A stretch of 28,922 nt of DNA from an uncultured Collinsella sp. (GTDB taxonomy: Bacteria > Actinomycetota > Coriobacteriia > Coriobacteriales > Coriobacteriaceae). Both the position numbers and the translations under genes were made by a program. The notes below the pieces were generated by a model. The model searched no databases. It was not told where the DNA came from and was given only the letters and a program-made list of their open reading frames with translations. Position 1 is the first letter of the stretch. Every line of letters begins with the position of its first letter. The stretch lies in NCBI GenBank assembly GCA_900547765.1, contig URIA01000028.1, positions 1 through 28,922 of the forward strand, read 5' to 3'. Shown one piece after another: positions 1 through 7,054 of this stretch.

Positions 1-33
1 TCGTCGGCAGCGTCAGATGTGTATAAGAGACAG
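1..33 (+). other. Illumina Nextera read-1 adapter left on contig end
   Basis: The first 33 bases match the Nextera transposase adapter: 14 bases of read-1 tail followed at 15-33 by the 19-base Tn5 mosaic end AGATGTGTATAAGAGACAG. This is library sequence, not genome. Real genomic sequence starts at about 34, so any coding frame crossing this point is artificial. Confidence 0.97.
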
Positions 34-88
34 TCGCAGGACTGCCCGAGCAGCGAACTAAACAGCCAGGCACGCCAGGAGGACTCAC

Positions 89-970
89 ATGATCAAGATC
101 ACCGTCCCAGCAACAAGCGCCAACTTGGGCATCGGCTACGACACCCTCGGCATGGCCGTCAGCCTTTACTCGCACTTTACCTTCGAGCGCGCCGACAAGC
201 TCACCATCACGGGTTGCCCCGAGGAGTTCCAAAACGAGAACAACCTAGTCTACGTGAGCTTTGTCGATGCTCTGGCCGCCTGGGGCGAGCAGGCCTTCCC
301 CGTTGCCATCGACATCCAGACCGACGTGCCCGTCGCTCGCGGCCTGGGTTCCAGCTCCACCTGCGTCGTCGCTGGCATCATGGCGGCCGCCGCGCTGACG
401 GGCCACACCGTCGACCGTGCCGAGCTCGTCCGCATTGCCACCGAGGTCGAGGGCCATCCCGATAACGTCGCCCCTGCCATCCTGGGCGGTGCCGTTTGCT
501 CCTTTACGCCGACCGATTCGCTCCCCCAGTGCCTGCGCTACGAGGTGAGCGATCGCTTGCGTTTTATTACCGTGATTCCGCCCTACGAGGTGCATACGAG
601 CGAGGCGCGCAAGGTTGTGCCGCAGGAGATTCCACTCTCCACCGCCGTATGGCAAATGGGCCGCATCGCCGGCATGACGCGCGGCCTGGAGACCGGCGAC
701 CTCGACCTGATTGCCGCCGCCAACGACGACCGCATCCAGGAGCCCTATCGCCGCCGCCTGATTCCCGATTACAACGCTGTGCGCGACACCTGCCTTAACG
801 GCGGCGCCAAGACCATCTGGATCAGCGGTTCGGGCTCGACCCTTATGGCTGTGACCGACGACACCATCGTCGCAAAGTTCTTGCAGGTCAAGCTGCGCGA
901 GCAGTTCCCTAAGTGTGATACGCATATTCTGACGTGCGACACCGAGGGCGCTCAAATCGAGTACTTGTAG
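89..970 (+). CDS. thrB: Homoserine kinase
   Basis: Cytoplasmic GHMP-family kinase that phosphorylates L-homoserine with ATP to O-phosphohomoserine, the step before threonine synthase. The 293-aa protein is the usual family length and complete. The N terminus has the GHMP opening PATSANLGIGYDTLG (residues 7-21). The ATP-binding glycine/serine loop PVARGLGSSST lies near residues 81-91, and the C-terminal GSGSTLMAV motif is present. An AGGAGG ribosome site 7-8 bases upstream fixes the ATG. Only 55 genomic bases precede it; they contain an in-frame stop at 59-61 that may end an upstream gene such as homoserine dehydrogenase, but too little remains to tell. A large nested palindrome follows the stop and probably ends transcription. 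Identification is secure. Confidence 0.96.
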   Translation: MIKITVPATSANLGIGYDTLGMAVSLYSHFTFERADKLTITGCPEEFQNENNLVYVSFVDALAAWGEQAFPVAIDIQTDVPVARGLGSSSTCVVAGIMAAAALTGHTVDRAELVRIATEVEGHPDNVAPAILGGAVCSFTPTDSLPQCLRYEVSDRLRFITVIPPYEVHTSEARKVVPQEIPLSTAVWQMGRIAGMTRGLETGDLDLIAAANDDRIQEPYRRRLIPDYNAVRDTCLNGGAKTIWISGSGSTLMAVTDDTIVAKFLQVKLREQFPKCDTHILTCDTEGAQIEYL

Positions 971-993
971 CGCCCTGCCTCATTGCTCTCACC

Positions 994-1110
994 GGTCCCC
1001 TTGGGGCTTCCCCTGAAAACGTCCTCGATCATGAATTGCCCCGTCGTGCGCTTCGCGCGACGGGGCAATTCGATCTGCGGATTGTTTTCAGGGGAAGCCC
1101 CAAGGGAACC
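994..1110. repeat. Large nested palindrome after thrB, probable terminator
   Basis: Outer arms at 994-1020 and 1084-1110 are 27 bp with one mismatch. Inside them a second stem at 1033-1046 and 1058-1071 is a perfect 14 bp (GAATTGCCCCGTCG), closed by a GCGC-TTC-GCGC-like tip. The inner stem is a plausible bidirectional terminator for thrB, although no long T tract follows it. A second element with the same two-tier design lies at 13954-14081. Confidence 0.85.
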
Positions 1111-1173
1111 TTCGCAGCCTCGACAGGATAATCGCATTCGCTGATTTAATTATCGCCCGATTCGCGGCGCAAT

Positions 1174-1437
1174 CTATTTATCTCCGCTGCTCAGAACCGC
1201 CTCAAGTCTTTGCACGAGAACTCCGACGGTAATTCCAAGTGCCTCTGCATAGGCGAACTGCTCATAAACCCTAAGACTGCGTTCCCCGGTTTCGACTTTC
1301 GAGATGAACGACTGAGGTACCCTCAGTTTCTTTGCGAGTTCAACCTGAGTGATACCTTGTTCCCGACGAATCTGGGAGAGGCACTTTCCGCATGTCCTAT
1401 TAGCATCAACGTTCATACCGTTTACGCTATATTCCAT
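1174..1437 (-). CDS. XRE-family helix-turn-helix regulator
   Basis: Small DNA-binding protein of about 87 aa. A Cro/CI-type HTH fills most of it: IRREQGITQVELAKKL is the first two helices and VPQSFISKVETGERSL the recognition helix and following turn. The ATG at 1437 is preferred over a TTG at 1452; a weak GGGAT lies upstream of it. It is divergent from the membrane zinc-ribbon protein at 1540, and an inverted repeat (1442-1464) sits immediately upstream of its start, so it most likely represses itself and perhaps its neighbour. The target is inferred. The region is AT-richer than the flanks, which suggests acquired DNA. Confidence 0.85.
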   Translation of the reverse strand: MEYSVNGMNVDANRTCGKCLSQIRREQGITQVELAKKLRVPQSFISKVETGERSLRVYEQFAYAEALGITVGVLVQRLEAVLSSGDK

Positions 1438-1441
1438 TTTG

Positions 1442-1464
1442 ATATATCCCAAACTAGGATATAT
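1442..1464. promoter_or_regulatory. Inverted repeat, candidate XRE operator
   Basis: ATATATCC (1442-1449) and GGATATAT (1457-1464) form a perfect 8-bp inverted repeat with a 7-bp spacer. It lies just upstream of the XRE gene and inside the divergent promoter region shared with the gene at 1540. The layout fits an autoregulatory operator; binding is inferred. Confidence 0.55.
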
Positions 1465-1539
1465 TCATGTGAGTATCTGTTTCACTTATCGCAATTGTTC
1501 GCATCGCACATTTGAAACGAGAGAGGGGACTCGATAAGC

Positions 1540-2553
1540 ATGGATGACGAGATGAAAGAGCCCAATAGTGAGCAAACGCCCAGTGCATCTGATGAACAGA
1601 AGCCGAATATCGAAGGGAAGCAGGTTTCTGATGGTGCTGACGACACCACCTCCCCTGACGATCGATCATCAAATGAAGACGGTGCCACATGCAATAAGGA
1701 AGAGGACGATTCACTTCTAACGAGTGCCATTAACAAACTTGGTGGTAATAAACGAGCGGCTATCGCAACTGCTGCGATAGTTGCCGTCATCTTCTGCTTA
1801 CCCATGCTGTTTCCTCAAATGATTTGCACCCACAAACTTTGGACCAATGCAAACTGTACAAGCCCTCGCACCTGTAAAAGTTGCGGCAAAACCGAGGGGA
1901 AACCGCTCGGACATGAATGGGAAGAAGCAACATGCACGGTTCCGAAGACCTGTCAACGCTGCGGCAAAACCGAAGGGAAACCCCTTGGGCATCAACCAGG
2001 TTCTTGGACTACCGAAGTCGATTACGTTGACGCCACCTCGAAGGAAATTCGAGAATGCGGGAGATGCGGAGAGGTCGTTGACACCCGCAACGAAAAGGAA
2101 ATTACTTCCTTTCTTGGCGACGGATCGTTTTCAATTTCACCTGAAGGCTTTATTGAACGACTTAACGAGGAATTCTCCGATATTCCCAATTGCAGCAGTA
2201 TGAAGGCGAGTTACGAGTTAGACGATAGCGGCACGGGACTCGAGCTTCAGATAAAAAATGGCTCTACGCTTGCCGGTATTGGAGGTTTTTTCTCGGACTC
2301 GAGCAGTCAACTACTATTCAGCTATCTTGGATCAGAAAACTGCTTCAAAAACATAGTCATGTACTTCGAAAATTCAGATTATGCCGCGGCGGCAGCATTA
2401 GCAACCATACAAGCAATTGATCCAACACTCTCATTTTCCGACGCTAAGGAGATTGGCGCTGCCTGCGTAGGTACGCCAACTGTCAAAAATGGAATTACGT
2501 ACGCAATCTTAGCTTCAAATGGAGAATACTGGCTGAGCACCCGAATTGAATAA
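1540..2553 (+). CDS. One-pass membrane protein with tandem zinc-ribbon-like repeats
   Basis: Unrecognised 337-aa protein. Residues 1-65 are acidic, Ser/Thr-rich and probably disordered. A single hydrophobic segment at about 74-97 (RAAIATAAIVAVIFCLPMLF) looks like a membrane anchor rather than a cleaved signal. Two near-identical 26-residue repeats follow, with cysteines at C106, C112, C115 and C132, C138, C141, each ending CGKTEGKPLGH; a third degenerate ECGRCGEVV unit comes after. Such C-x5-C-x2-CG-TEG repeats occur in surface proteins of gut bacteria and probably bind metal. The remaining 150 residues match nothing I know. The N terminus is long enough to be cytoplasmic, placing the repeats outside, but topology is inferred. 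AT-richer codons than neighbours. A bidirectional terminator-like hairpin follows. Confidence 0.8.
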   Translation: MDDEMKEPNSEQTPSASDEQKPNIEGKQVSDGADDTTSPDDRSSNEDGATCNKEEDDSLLTSAINKLGGNKRAAIATAAIVAVIFCLPMLFPQMICTHKLWTNANCTSPRTCKSCGKTEGKPLGHEWEEATCTVPKTCQRCGKTEGKPLGHQPGSWTTEVDYVDATSKEIRECGRCGEVVDTRNEKEITSFLGDGSFSISPEGFIERLNEEFSDIPNCSSMKASYELDDSGTGLELQIKNGSTLAGIGGFFSDSSSQLLFSYLGSENCFKNIVMYFENSDYAAAAALATIQAIDPTLSFSDAKEIGAACVGTPTVKNGITYAILASNGEYWLSTRIE

Positions 2554-2634
2554 TTTACTTTAATTGCTAAATGCAGACGCCTCTTACTCGCGGCATATTA
2601 AAGTTCAACCCCTGCTAGCATCGTCAATCGAAAT

Positions 2635-2668
2635 ATGCCCCGCCGAGCACTTTAGCTTGGCGGGGCAT
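2635..2668. terminator. Bidirectional rho-independent-type terminator
   Basis: 14-bp arms at 2635-2648 and 2655-2668 pair with one G-U position (ATGCCCCGCCGAGC against GCTTGGCGGGGCAT), flanked by A-rich sequence on the left and TTTCAAT on the right. It lies between the gene ending at 2553 (+) and the gene ending at 2786 (-), so it can serve both. Confidence 0.8.
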
Positions 2669-2735
2669 TTCAATACGTAGGCGGATTTTGATACCTAGAA
2701 GGCCCACATGCCCCCACTAGGCAGCCGGCTTCGCT

Positions 2736-2764
2736 GCTCAAATTGCTCGAACTGCAACTTGAGC
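2736..2764. repeat. Small inverted repeat beside convergent gene ends
   Basis: GCTCAAATTGC (2736-2746) pairs with GCAACTTGAGC (2754-2764) with one G-U/A-C position. It lies just past the end of the HTH gene and could add to termination on the minus strand. There is no T tract, so function is uncertain. Confidence 0.45.
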
Positions 2765-2785
2765 AATCAGCGGCCAGCATCTCTT

Positions 2786-3484
2786 TTAGGCTGCGCTAGT
2801 TTCTTTGTATTCAAAGACTGGCTCTAAGATGTCTTCGATGCTGCAGTGCAGGACTTTCGCCATATCCCTTACGGTTGTTACCGATGCTTCGTTGATGTTT
2901 CTCTGGCGCTGTTCGTACATTTGGATTGAGCGGAGTGATACGCCCGATTCGTATGCCAGGTCTTGTTGGGTTTTCTTGAGCCTCTTTCTTGCTTGCGCCA
3001 GTTTAGTTTGACGAGGTGTTTTCTTCGCCATATCGCAAATAAGACGCGCCACACGTTCCTCTGAGGCTTCATGCCAGGGATAGTACAGACCGCGCAGCGC
3101 ATCAAATGGAACGACATGCAGCAGATCTTCGAAAGACTCCCCCAAACGCCACTGCAGGTATGCCAGCATCCAGCCCGCCCAATATTCCGGCGTCTTCTCA
3201 AATCGATAGGTGCAGTCCGGTATAGGCCTGTTTTGATAGCCCGATCTTTCAGCGATAAGCGCGAACAGCTCAACGCCCGATTTTCCCGATACGACCCATG
3301 CGTTGCCGCGTTCGAACTCGCGAGCTACGCCGCTGAGGCAAAAGAGTTCAGCAACTTCCGATCCCTCTGCTCCATAATCATTAACGGCATAGTCAAAGCA
3401 GTCGCCTAGGTTGTTCATTGCGTCCTCGAGGTAATAGACGGGATATGTCCTACTCGGCCCACAATCCGTTAACTCTTGGATCAT
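2786..3484 (-). CDS. HTH protein, candidate antitoxin of DUF3990 module
   Basis: 232-aa two-domain protein. Residues 1-150 form an unnamed domain with a GKSGVELFALI segment (about 67-77) and the motif YWAGWMLAYLQWRLG (101-115), which I recall seeing in regulators of gut Firmicutes next to DUF3990 genes. Residues 161-222 are a Cro/CI-type HTH (TQQDLAYESGVSLRSIQMYE is its core). The ATG lies inside the preceding gene, with a 35-bp overlap and a GGGAGG ribosome site about 10 bases upstream, so the two are translated as a pair. The likely role is to neutralise the DUF3990 protein and bind the paired operators at 4151-4195. Antitoxin function is inference; the operon structure and HTH are seen. 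Confidence 0.8.
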   Translation of the reverse strand: MIQELTDCGPSRTYPVYYLEDAMNNLGDCFDYAVNDYGAEGSEVAELFCLSGVAREFERGNAWVVSGKSGVELFALIAERSGYQNRPIPDCTYRFEKTPEYWAGWMLAYLQWRLGESFEDLLHVVPFDALRGLYYPWHEASEERVARLICDMAKKTPRQTKLAQARKRLKKTQQDLAYESGVSLRSIQMYEQRQRNINEASVTTVRDMAKVLHCSIEDILEPVFEYKETSAA

Positions 3485-4133
3485 TTAAATCAACCCTCCC
3501 TGCCATCAAATCCCTAATGTCGACACCCTCGGTGTCAAATCCGTTTATCGTATCCAGATACTTACGTCGAGCATTCTGTTCTCGCTCAAATCGTTTGGGA
3601 TAAAACTCAGCTCCCGAGGCCTGCTTCCAATCGCGGAACCTGATCGCCGAGAACGCGCGCTCACTCATAAGAGCGTATTGGATGCCCAAATCGCCCAAAC
3701 GCATAATGAGTTGCAGTTGCCTGAGCGAGATCATGCCGTTAACGAACTGTCTTGCAAACGAAAAGTAGGAATCGTCGGCGCGATAGCCTCGAATAACATC
3801 ATAGGGAGAAATATCAATCAGGCAGTTATCCAGCAGATAGCGAAGTCCTTCGCGTGCCAGCGGCGTCGAGACATTAAACTCCCGGTTGTCGGCCAAAATC
3901 GCAAGCCAATTAAGAATTGAAAACTCCCCGGACTCCAAATCCAAGACCGCGAGACCATCCATATCGAGCTCATATCGATTCGCGATACCATCGGACTCGG
4001 TCCGGCATGCCCATTCCATCGCCATTTCCTCATGTGGCGTGCAATAAAACCCACGTCCATAGTCGTTGAACTGCTTACATCTATCCAGCGACGGATGCTC
4101 GACAACAACCTCCGACCCGTGCCACAGCTCCAT
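3450..4133 (-). CDS. DUF3990 protein, ADP-ribosyltransferase-like candidate toxin
   Basis: 227-aa cytoplasmic protein of the DUF3990 family. It opens with the family signature LWHGSEVVVEHP (3-14), then DYGRGFYCT (24-32) and the MAMEWA segment (37-42). A later block GYRADDSYFS (116-125) precedes GIQYALMS (150-157), again as expected. To my knowledge DUF3990 is grouped with ADP-ribosyltransferase-like folds and turns up in toxin-like contexts; H5 and Y25/Y30 are candidates for the NAD-pocket residues, but I cannot assign the catalytic triad with certainty. AGGAGG lies 7 bases before the ATG. First gene of a two-gene operon, with its partner overlapping the 3' end. Toxicity is not shown by sequence. 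Confidence 0.82.
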   Translation of the reverse strand: MELWHGSEVVVEHPSLDRCKQFNDYGRGFYCTPHEEMAMEWACRTESDGIANRYELDMDGLAVLDLESGEFSILNWLAILADNREFNVSTPLAREGLRYLLDNCLIDISPYDVIRGYRADDSYFSFARQFVNGMISLRQLQLIMRLGDLGIQYALMSERAFSAIRFRDWKQASGAEFYPKRFEREQNARRKYLDTINGFDTEGVDIRDLMAGRVDLNDPRVNGLWAE

Positions 4134-4149
4134 ATCGGCCTCCTAAAAA

Positions 4150-4196
4150 ATATCACCTCAGTGATAGTTTACCAATAACTATCACTGAGGTGATAT
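4150..4196. promoter_or_regulatory. Paired palindromic operators of the DUF3990 operon
   Basis: Perfect 20-bp arms (4150-4169 and 4177-4196) around a 7-bp spacer. Each arm is itself a palindrome, TATCAC-CTCA-GTGATA at 4151-4166 and TATCAC-TGAG-GTGATA at 4180-4195, centre to centre 29 bp. This is two copies of one dyad site placed directly upstream of the DUF3990 ribosome site, as expected for cooperative autorepression by an XRE-type antitoxin. An alternative is one RNA hairpin in the 5' leader. Confidence 0.85.
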
Positions 4197-4227
4197 AGAT
4201 AAGAGCTTTTGAGGGGTTGCAGCTCGA

Positions 4228-4818
4228 TTAGAGGCAGGCCTCGGCGATGCGGCGCTTGAGTTCGTCGATACCGGTGCCGGTCTGGGAGCTCGTGATGATC
4301 ACATTCTCGGCAGGAACGTTGAGCTGCTTTTTGATGGCTGCTGCCTGGCGGGCCTGCTGGGTGCGGCTGAGCTTGTCGGCTTTGGTGAGGCAGACGATAA
4401 AGTTGAACTCGTTGCCCTGCAGGTAGTCGATCATGTCATGATCGAGCTTGCTGGGGTCGTGACGAATGTCAACCAGCGATACGACCAGGTTAAAGCTGCG
4501 CTCGGAGTCAAAGAAGTCGCCAATAAGCTCGGCCCAGCGGTCGCGCTCGGCCTTGGAGCGACGGGCGAAACCGTAACCCGGCAGGTCCACGAAATGCACG
4601 TCGTCGGCCTCAAAGAAGTTGATGTTGCTCGTCTTGCCCGGCGTACTGGAAACCTTGACCAGGTTCTTGCGGCCAAAGAGCTTGTTCATAATCGACGACT
4701 TGCCCACGTTGGAGCGGCCGACAAAGCTCACCTCGGGGCAGGTGGACTCGGGAATCTGCGAAACCTTGCCGTAGCTGGCGACGAACTTGGCAAGCTGGTA
4801 GTTAATGGAATCGGCCAT
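4228..4818 (-). CDS. engB: Ribosome-biogenesis GTPase EngB (YsxC/YihA)
   Basis: Small TRAFAC GTPase needed for large ribosomal subunit assembly. 196 aa, the usual length. G1 GRSNVGKS (34-41), G3 DLPGYG (78-83) and G4 TKAD (145-148) are intact, and the STPGKT segment typical of EngB provides the switch-I/G2 threonine. The ATG at 4818 is chosen because AAGGAG lies 6 bases upstream; a GTG two codons earlier would overlap that site. It follows the nucleosidase gene on the same strand after 38 bp, so the two are probably co-transcribed. Secure. Confidence 0.96.
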   Translation of the reverse strand: MADSINYQLAKFVASYGKVSQIPESTCPEVSFVGRSNVGKSSIMNKLFGRKNLVKVSSTPGKTSNINFFEADDVHFVDLPGYGFARRSKAERDRWAELIGDFFDSERSFNLVVSLVDIRHDPSKLDHDMIDYLQGNEFNFIVCLTKADKLSRTQQARQAAAIKKQLNVPAENVIITSSQTGTGIDELKRRIAEACL

Positions 4819-4856
4819 GGACACTCCTTGGTCGTAGGTTCTTACAAAAGAGCGCG

Positions 4857-5597
4857 CTATTGCGCAGCAGCAATGCGGCGGACGATATCGAGCGTGATGT
4901 CACTTGCGACACGCGCGTACTCGAACAGATCGAACTCTCGGTCGCAAATTGCATCGTACGCCTCGTCACAATTATCGCTGATAGCGCGCAACACCAGGCA
5001 ATCGACACCATTTTTGGTTGCGACATGGGCAATTGCCGCGCCCTCCATGCCGACACAATCGGCATGCGTCGCCTCGATAGCGTCGTTGCGCATGGCGGCG
5101 CCCGTCACAAAGCGGTTACCCGTGGCAATCGTGCCGACCAGGAACTGTTTGGTGCCCTCGTTCGAAGCGACTGCATTTGTCGAAGCGTCAACAAACCCAC
5201 GCTCAGCAAGCACGTCGACGGCAATATCGACCAGCGCGGGCGTCGAGCCAAACTCCTCGAGCCCCGGTGCGGACTCGGCGATAAGCGCGGTATCGGTATC
5301 CAGATAGCGTAGGCGTTTGCCAATGACCACGTCGTCGATATGGAGCTTGGGGTTCAAACCGCCCGCGATACCCGAAAACACAACAGCTTGCGGAGCGTAC
5401 TTGCTAATGAGGTGCTGTGTTGCAGCGGCGGCGTTCACCGTGCCCATGCCCGCCGTTGTGGCGACAACTGTCAGGCCGTCGAGCTCACCGCTCACAACGG
5501 TTAAGCCTGCCTCCCGTGCCTCGCAAACGTCGCTCAACTCTTCCTTAATCTGCATGATCTCTTTTTCGAGCGCACCGATAATCGCGATGGTAGCCAT
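4857..5597 (-). CDS. mtnN: 5'-methylthioadenosine/S-adenosylhomocysteine nucleosidase
   Basis: Hydrolyses the glycosidic bond of methylthioadenosine and S-adenosylhomocysteine to free adenine, recycling methionine and clearing SAH (which matters for quorum and methyl metabolism). 246 aa. The N terminus IAIIGALEKEI places the base-activating glutamate at E13, equivalent to E. coli E12. The ribose-binding VGMEGAAIAHV motif and the catalytic aspartate in RAISDN are present. Start at 5597 rather than 5609, since MATIAIIGAL matches the family start. Immediately upstream of engB on the same strand. Confidence 0.94.
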   Translation of the reverse strand: MATIAIIGALEKEIMQIKEELSDVCEAREAGLTVVSGELDGLTVVATTAGMGTVNAAAATQHLISKYAPQAVVFSGIAGGLNPKLHIDDVVIGKRLRYLDTDTALIAESAPGLEEFGSTPALVDIAVDVLAERGFVDASTNAVASNEGTKQFLVGTIATGNRFVTGAAMRNDAIEATHADCVGMEGAAIAHVATKNGVDCLVLRAISDNCDEAYDAICDREFDLFEYARVASDITLDIVRRIAAAQ

Positions 5598-5675
5598 ACC
5601 ATTCCCCAAACCTATACGAAATTCTCAACCAAGGTATGGTACCAGCATTTTGTTTGACCTCGCCAAACGAACACG

Positions 5676-5810
5676 CTAAGCCAGCGCAGCTCGCGTATCA
5701 AACAGAGCCTTTGCAATCGCAGCCGTAACCTCGCTCGAGCGGTCGCTCCACGGCATCGATGTCATGACGCTCATGACATAGGTACAGCCATCGATGTCGA
5801 TAGCAGGCAT
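5676..5810 (-). pseudogene. C-terminal remnant, possibly of a class A beta-lactamase-like serine hydrolase
   Basis: About 44 codons ending in WSDRSSEVTAAIAKALFDTR read like the C-terminal strand and helix of a beta-lactamase/PBP-like serine hydrolase (the YVMSVMTS strand followed by an amphipathic helix). Upstream the frame runs into hairpin repeat sequence and has no catalytic SxxK, so no functional gene is left. The frame stays open to 5999 but that part is repeat DNA. Family assignment is tentative. Confidence 0.4.
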
Positions 5811-5913
5811 TTCTTTCCAAAGATATTCAGTCGCGTTTAAGGTGTCTCTAAACAATAAACAGGCGTTTCTATGCAAAAACACCGATTCCGTTGCGCATCT
5901 TTGCCCAAAACGC

Positions 5914-5980
5914 AGTTGCGGTGAAATAGTTCCTGTTTGGGCGGCATAAGCCGAAAAACAAGAACTATTCCACCGCAACT
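5914..5980. repeat. Fold-back repeat with 25-bp arms
   Basis: Arms 5914-5938 and 5956-5980 (AGTTGCGGTGAAATAGTTCC at the start of the left arm) are complementary with two mismatches over 25 bp, around a 17-base loop. It has no ORF and no T tract. It looks like a dispersed genomic palindrome rather than a terminator for the remnant gene beside it. Confidence 0.75.
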
Positions 5981-6015
5981 TGACGGGGCTCTTTAGCAAT
6001 CAACTAGGTGCCCGG

Positions 6016-6048
6016 GGCACTCATTTAAGTCTGTCCCCAATGAGTGCC
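6016..6048. repeat. Short inverted repeat abutting pflA stop
   Basis: GGCACTCATT (6016-6025) and AATGAGTGCC (6039-6048) are perfect 10-bp arms ending two bases from the pflA stop codon. The loop contains CTGTCCCC. It could act as the pflA transcript end; I recall similar GGCACTCATT...CTGTCCCC units as frequent intergenic repeats in such genomes. Confidence 0.6.
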
Positions 6049-6049
6049 G

Positions 6050-6868
6050 CTAGCCGATGGCGTTTTTGAGTTCGGCGCGGCGCTTTTTCATGCCCGTCAT
6101 GACGGCGCTGCGCAGCTCGGGCATGCGCGCGGTATCCATCTGTGGAACGCCCTCGAGCTTATAGGGAATGCCCAATTGCTCGTACTTGACGACACCCATC
6201 GTGTGATACGGCAGCATTTCCAGGCCCACCACGTTGTGCCACGGGGCGATGAGGCGGCCGAGCGCCTCGCACTCCTCAACCGTATCGGTAATGCCCGGCA
6301 CCACCACGTGGCGGATAACGACCTTGATCTTGCGACGTGCAAGCTCATCGCCAAACGCCAGGATGCGTGCGGGATCGCAACCGGTCAGCTTTTTATGCTC
6401 GACGGGATCGGCGTGTTTAATGTCGAGCAGCACCATATCGGTCTCGTTGAGTACGGCATCGAACTTCTCGGGATGCGCGGGGTCGAACGCATAGCCGCAG
6501 CTATCCAAGCAGGTGTGCACGCGACCATCGGGGTTGTTGTGCATGGCGCGGAACAGGTCGGCCAAAAACTCAGGCTGCAGGAGCGGCTCGCCGCCGGATA
6601 CCGTAATACCACCGCTGCGGTAAAACTCATGGTTGCTCTGGAACTCGTCCATCAGGTGCTCGACGGTCACCATGGTGCCGCCGTTAACCGACCAGGTGTC
6701 GGGGTTGTGGCAATACGCACAGCGCATGGGACAGCCCTGAACAAACACCACAAAGCGGATGCCGGGTCCATCGACCGTTCCCATCGTCTCAATCGAATGC
6801 ACGCGGCCCAGGGCAAACGCAGAGTCCTCGGGACGAGCGTCCACACCCTCGAGCGTCATCTCAGCCAT
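6050..6868 (-). CDS. pflA: Pyruvate formate-lyase activating enzyme
   Basis: Radical SAM enzyme that installs the glycyl radical on pyruvate formate-lyase using a [4Fe-4S] cluster and SAM. The cluster motif CPMRCAYC gives C46, C50 and C53 (CX3CX2C), preceded by TVDGPGIRFVVFVQG and followed by HNPDTW as in E. coli PflA. The SAM-binding GGIT(V)SGGEPLLQ motif follows. Start is uncertain: 6889, 6868 and 6859 are in frame; 6868 has a GCGGGA upstream, and all give a longer N terminus than E. coli. The gene is 7-8 kb from its presumed substrate pair at 14105-16493, not adjacent as is common. It lies alone, downstream of degV. Confidence 0.94.
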   Translation of the reverse strand: MAEMTLEGVDARPEDSAFALGRVHSIETMGTVDGPGIRFVVFVQGCPMRCAYCHNPDTWSVNGGTMVTVEHLMDEFQSNHEFYRSGGITVSGGEPLLQPEFLADLFRAMHNNPDGRVHTCLDSCGYAFDPAHPEKFDAVLNETDMVLLDIKHADPVEHKKLTGCDPARILAFGDELARRKIKVVIRHVVVPGITDTVEECEALGRLIAPWHNVVGLEMLPYHTMGVVKYEQLGIPYKLEGVPQMDTARMPELRSAVMTGMKKRRAELKNAIG

Positions 6869-6990
6869 TCCCGCTACCTTGCCTCTCATTGGTTTTAGCT
6901 ACATAAATGCCAGAGTCATTCTAGCCCATATGCATGATGGCGAAACGGTTTAGCGGTCAATTGGATTGTCCTATTTGGCCCTACGCAAGA

Positions 6991-7023
6991 GCGGCGGGAA
7001 GGTTGTCGCAACCCGCCCGCCGC
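6991..7023 (-). terminator. Terminator hairpin after degV
   Basis: 15-bp arms with two mismatches (GCGGCGGGAAGGTTG at 6991-7005 against CAACCCGCCCGCCGC at 7009-7023) with a 3-base loop, 32 bp past the degV stop. Very stable; no long T tract on the minus strand. Confidence 0.7.
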
Positions 7024-7054
7024 CGAGGCAATAGAAATCGATAGACGCCAGGCC

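Noticed and set aside
1855..2010. Possible CRISPR-like tandem repeat
   Set aside because: The 78-bp periodicity is in coding sequence and encodes repeated Cys motifs; only two units, no spacers, no cas genes.
5676..5999. 107-aa minus-strand gene
   Set aside because: The first 60 residues are encoded by the fold-back repeat and have no protein character; only the last ~44 look gene-derived, so it is listed as a remnant.
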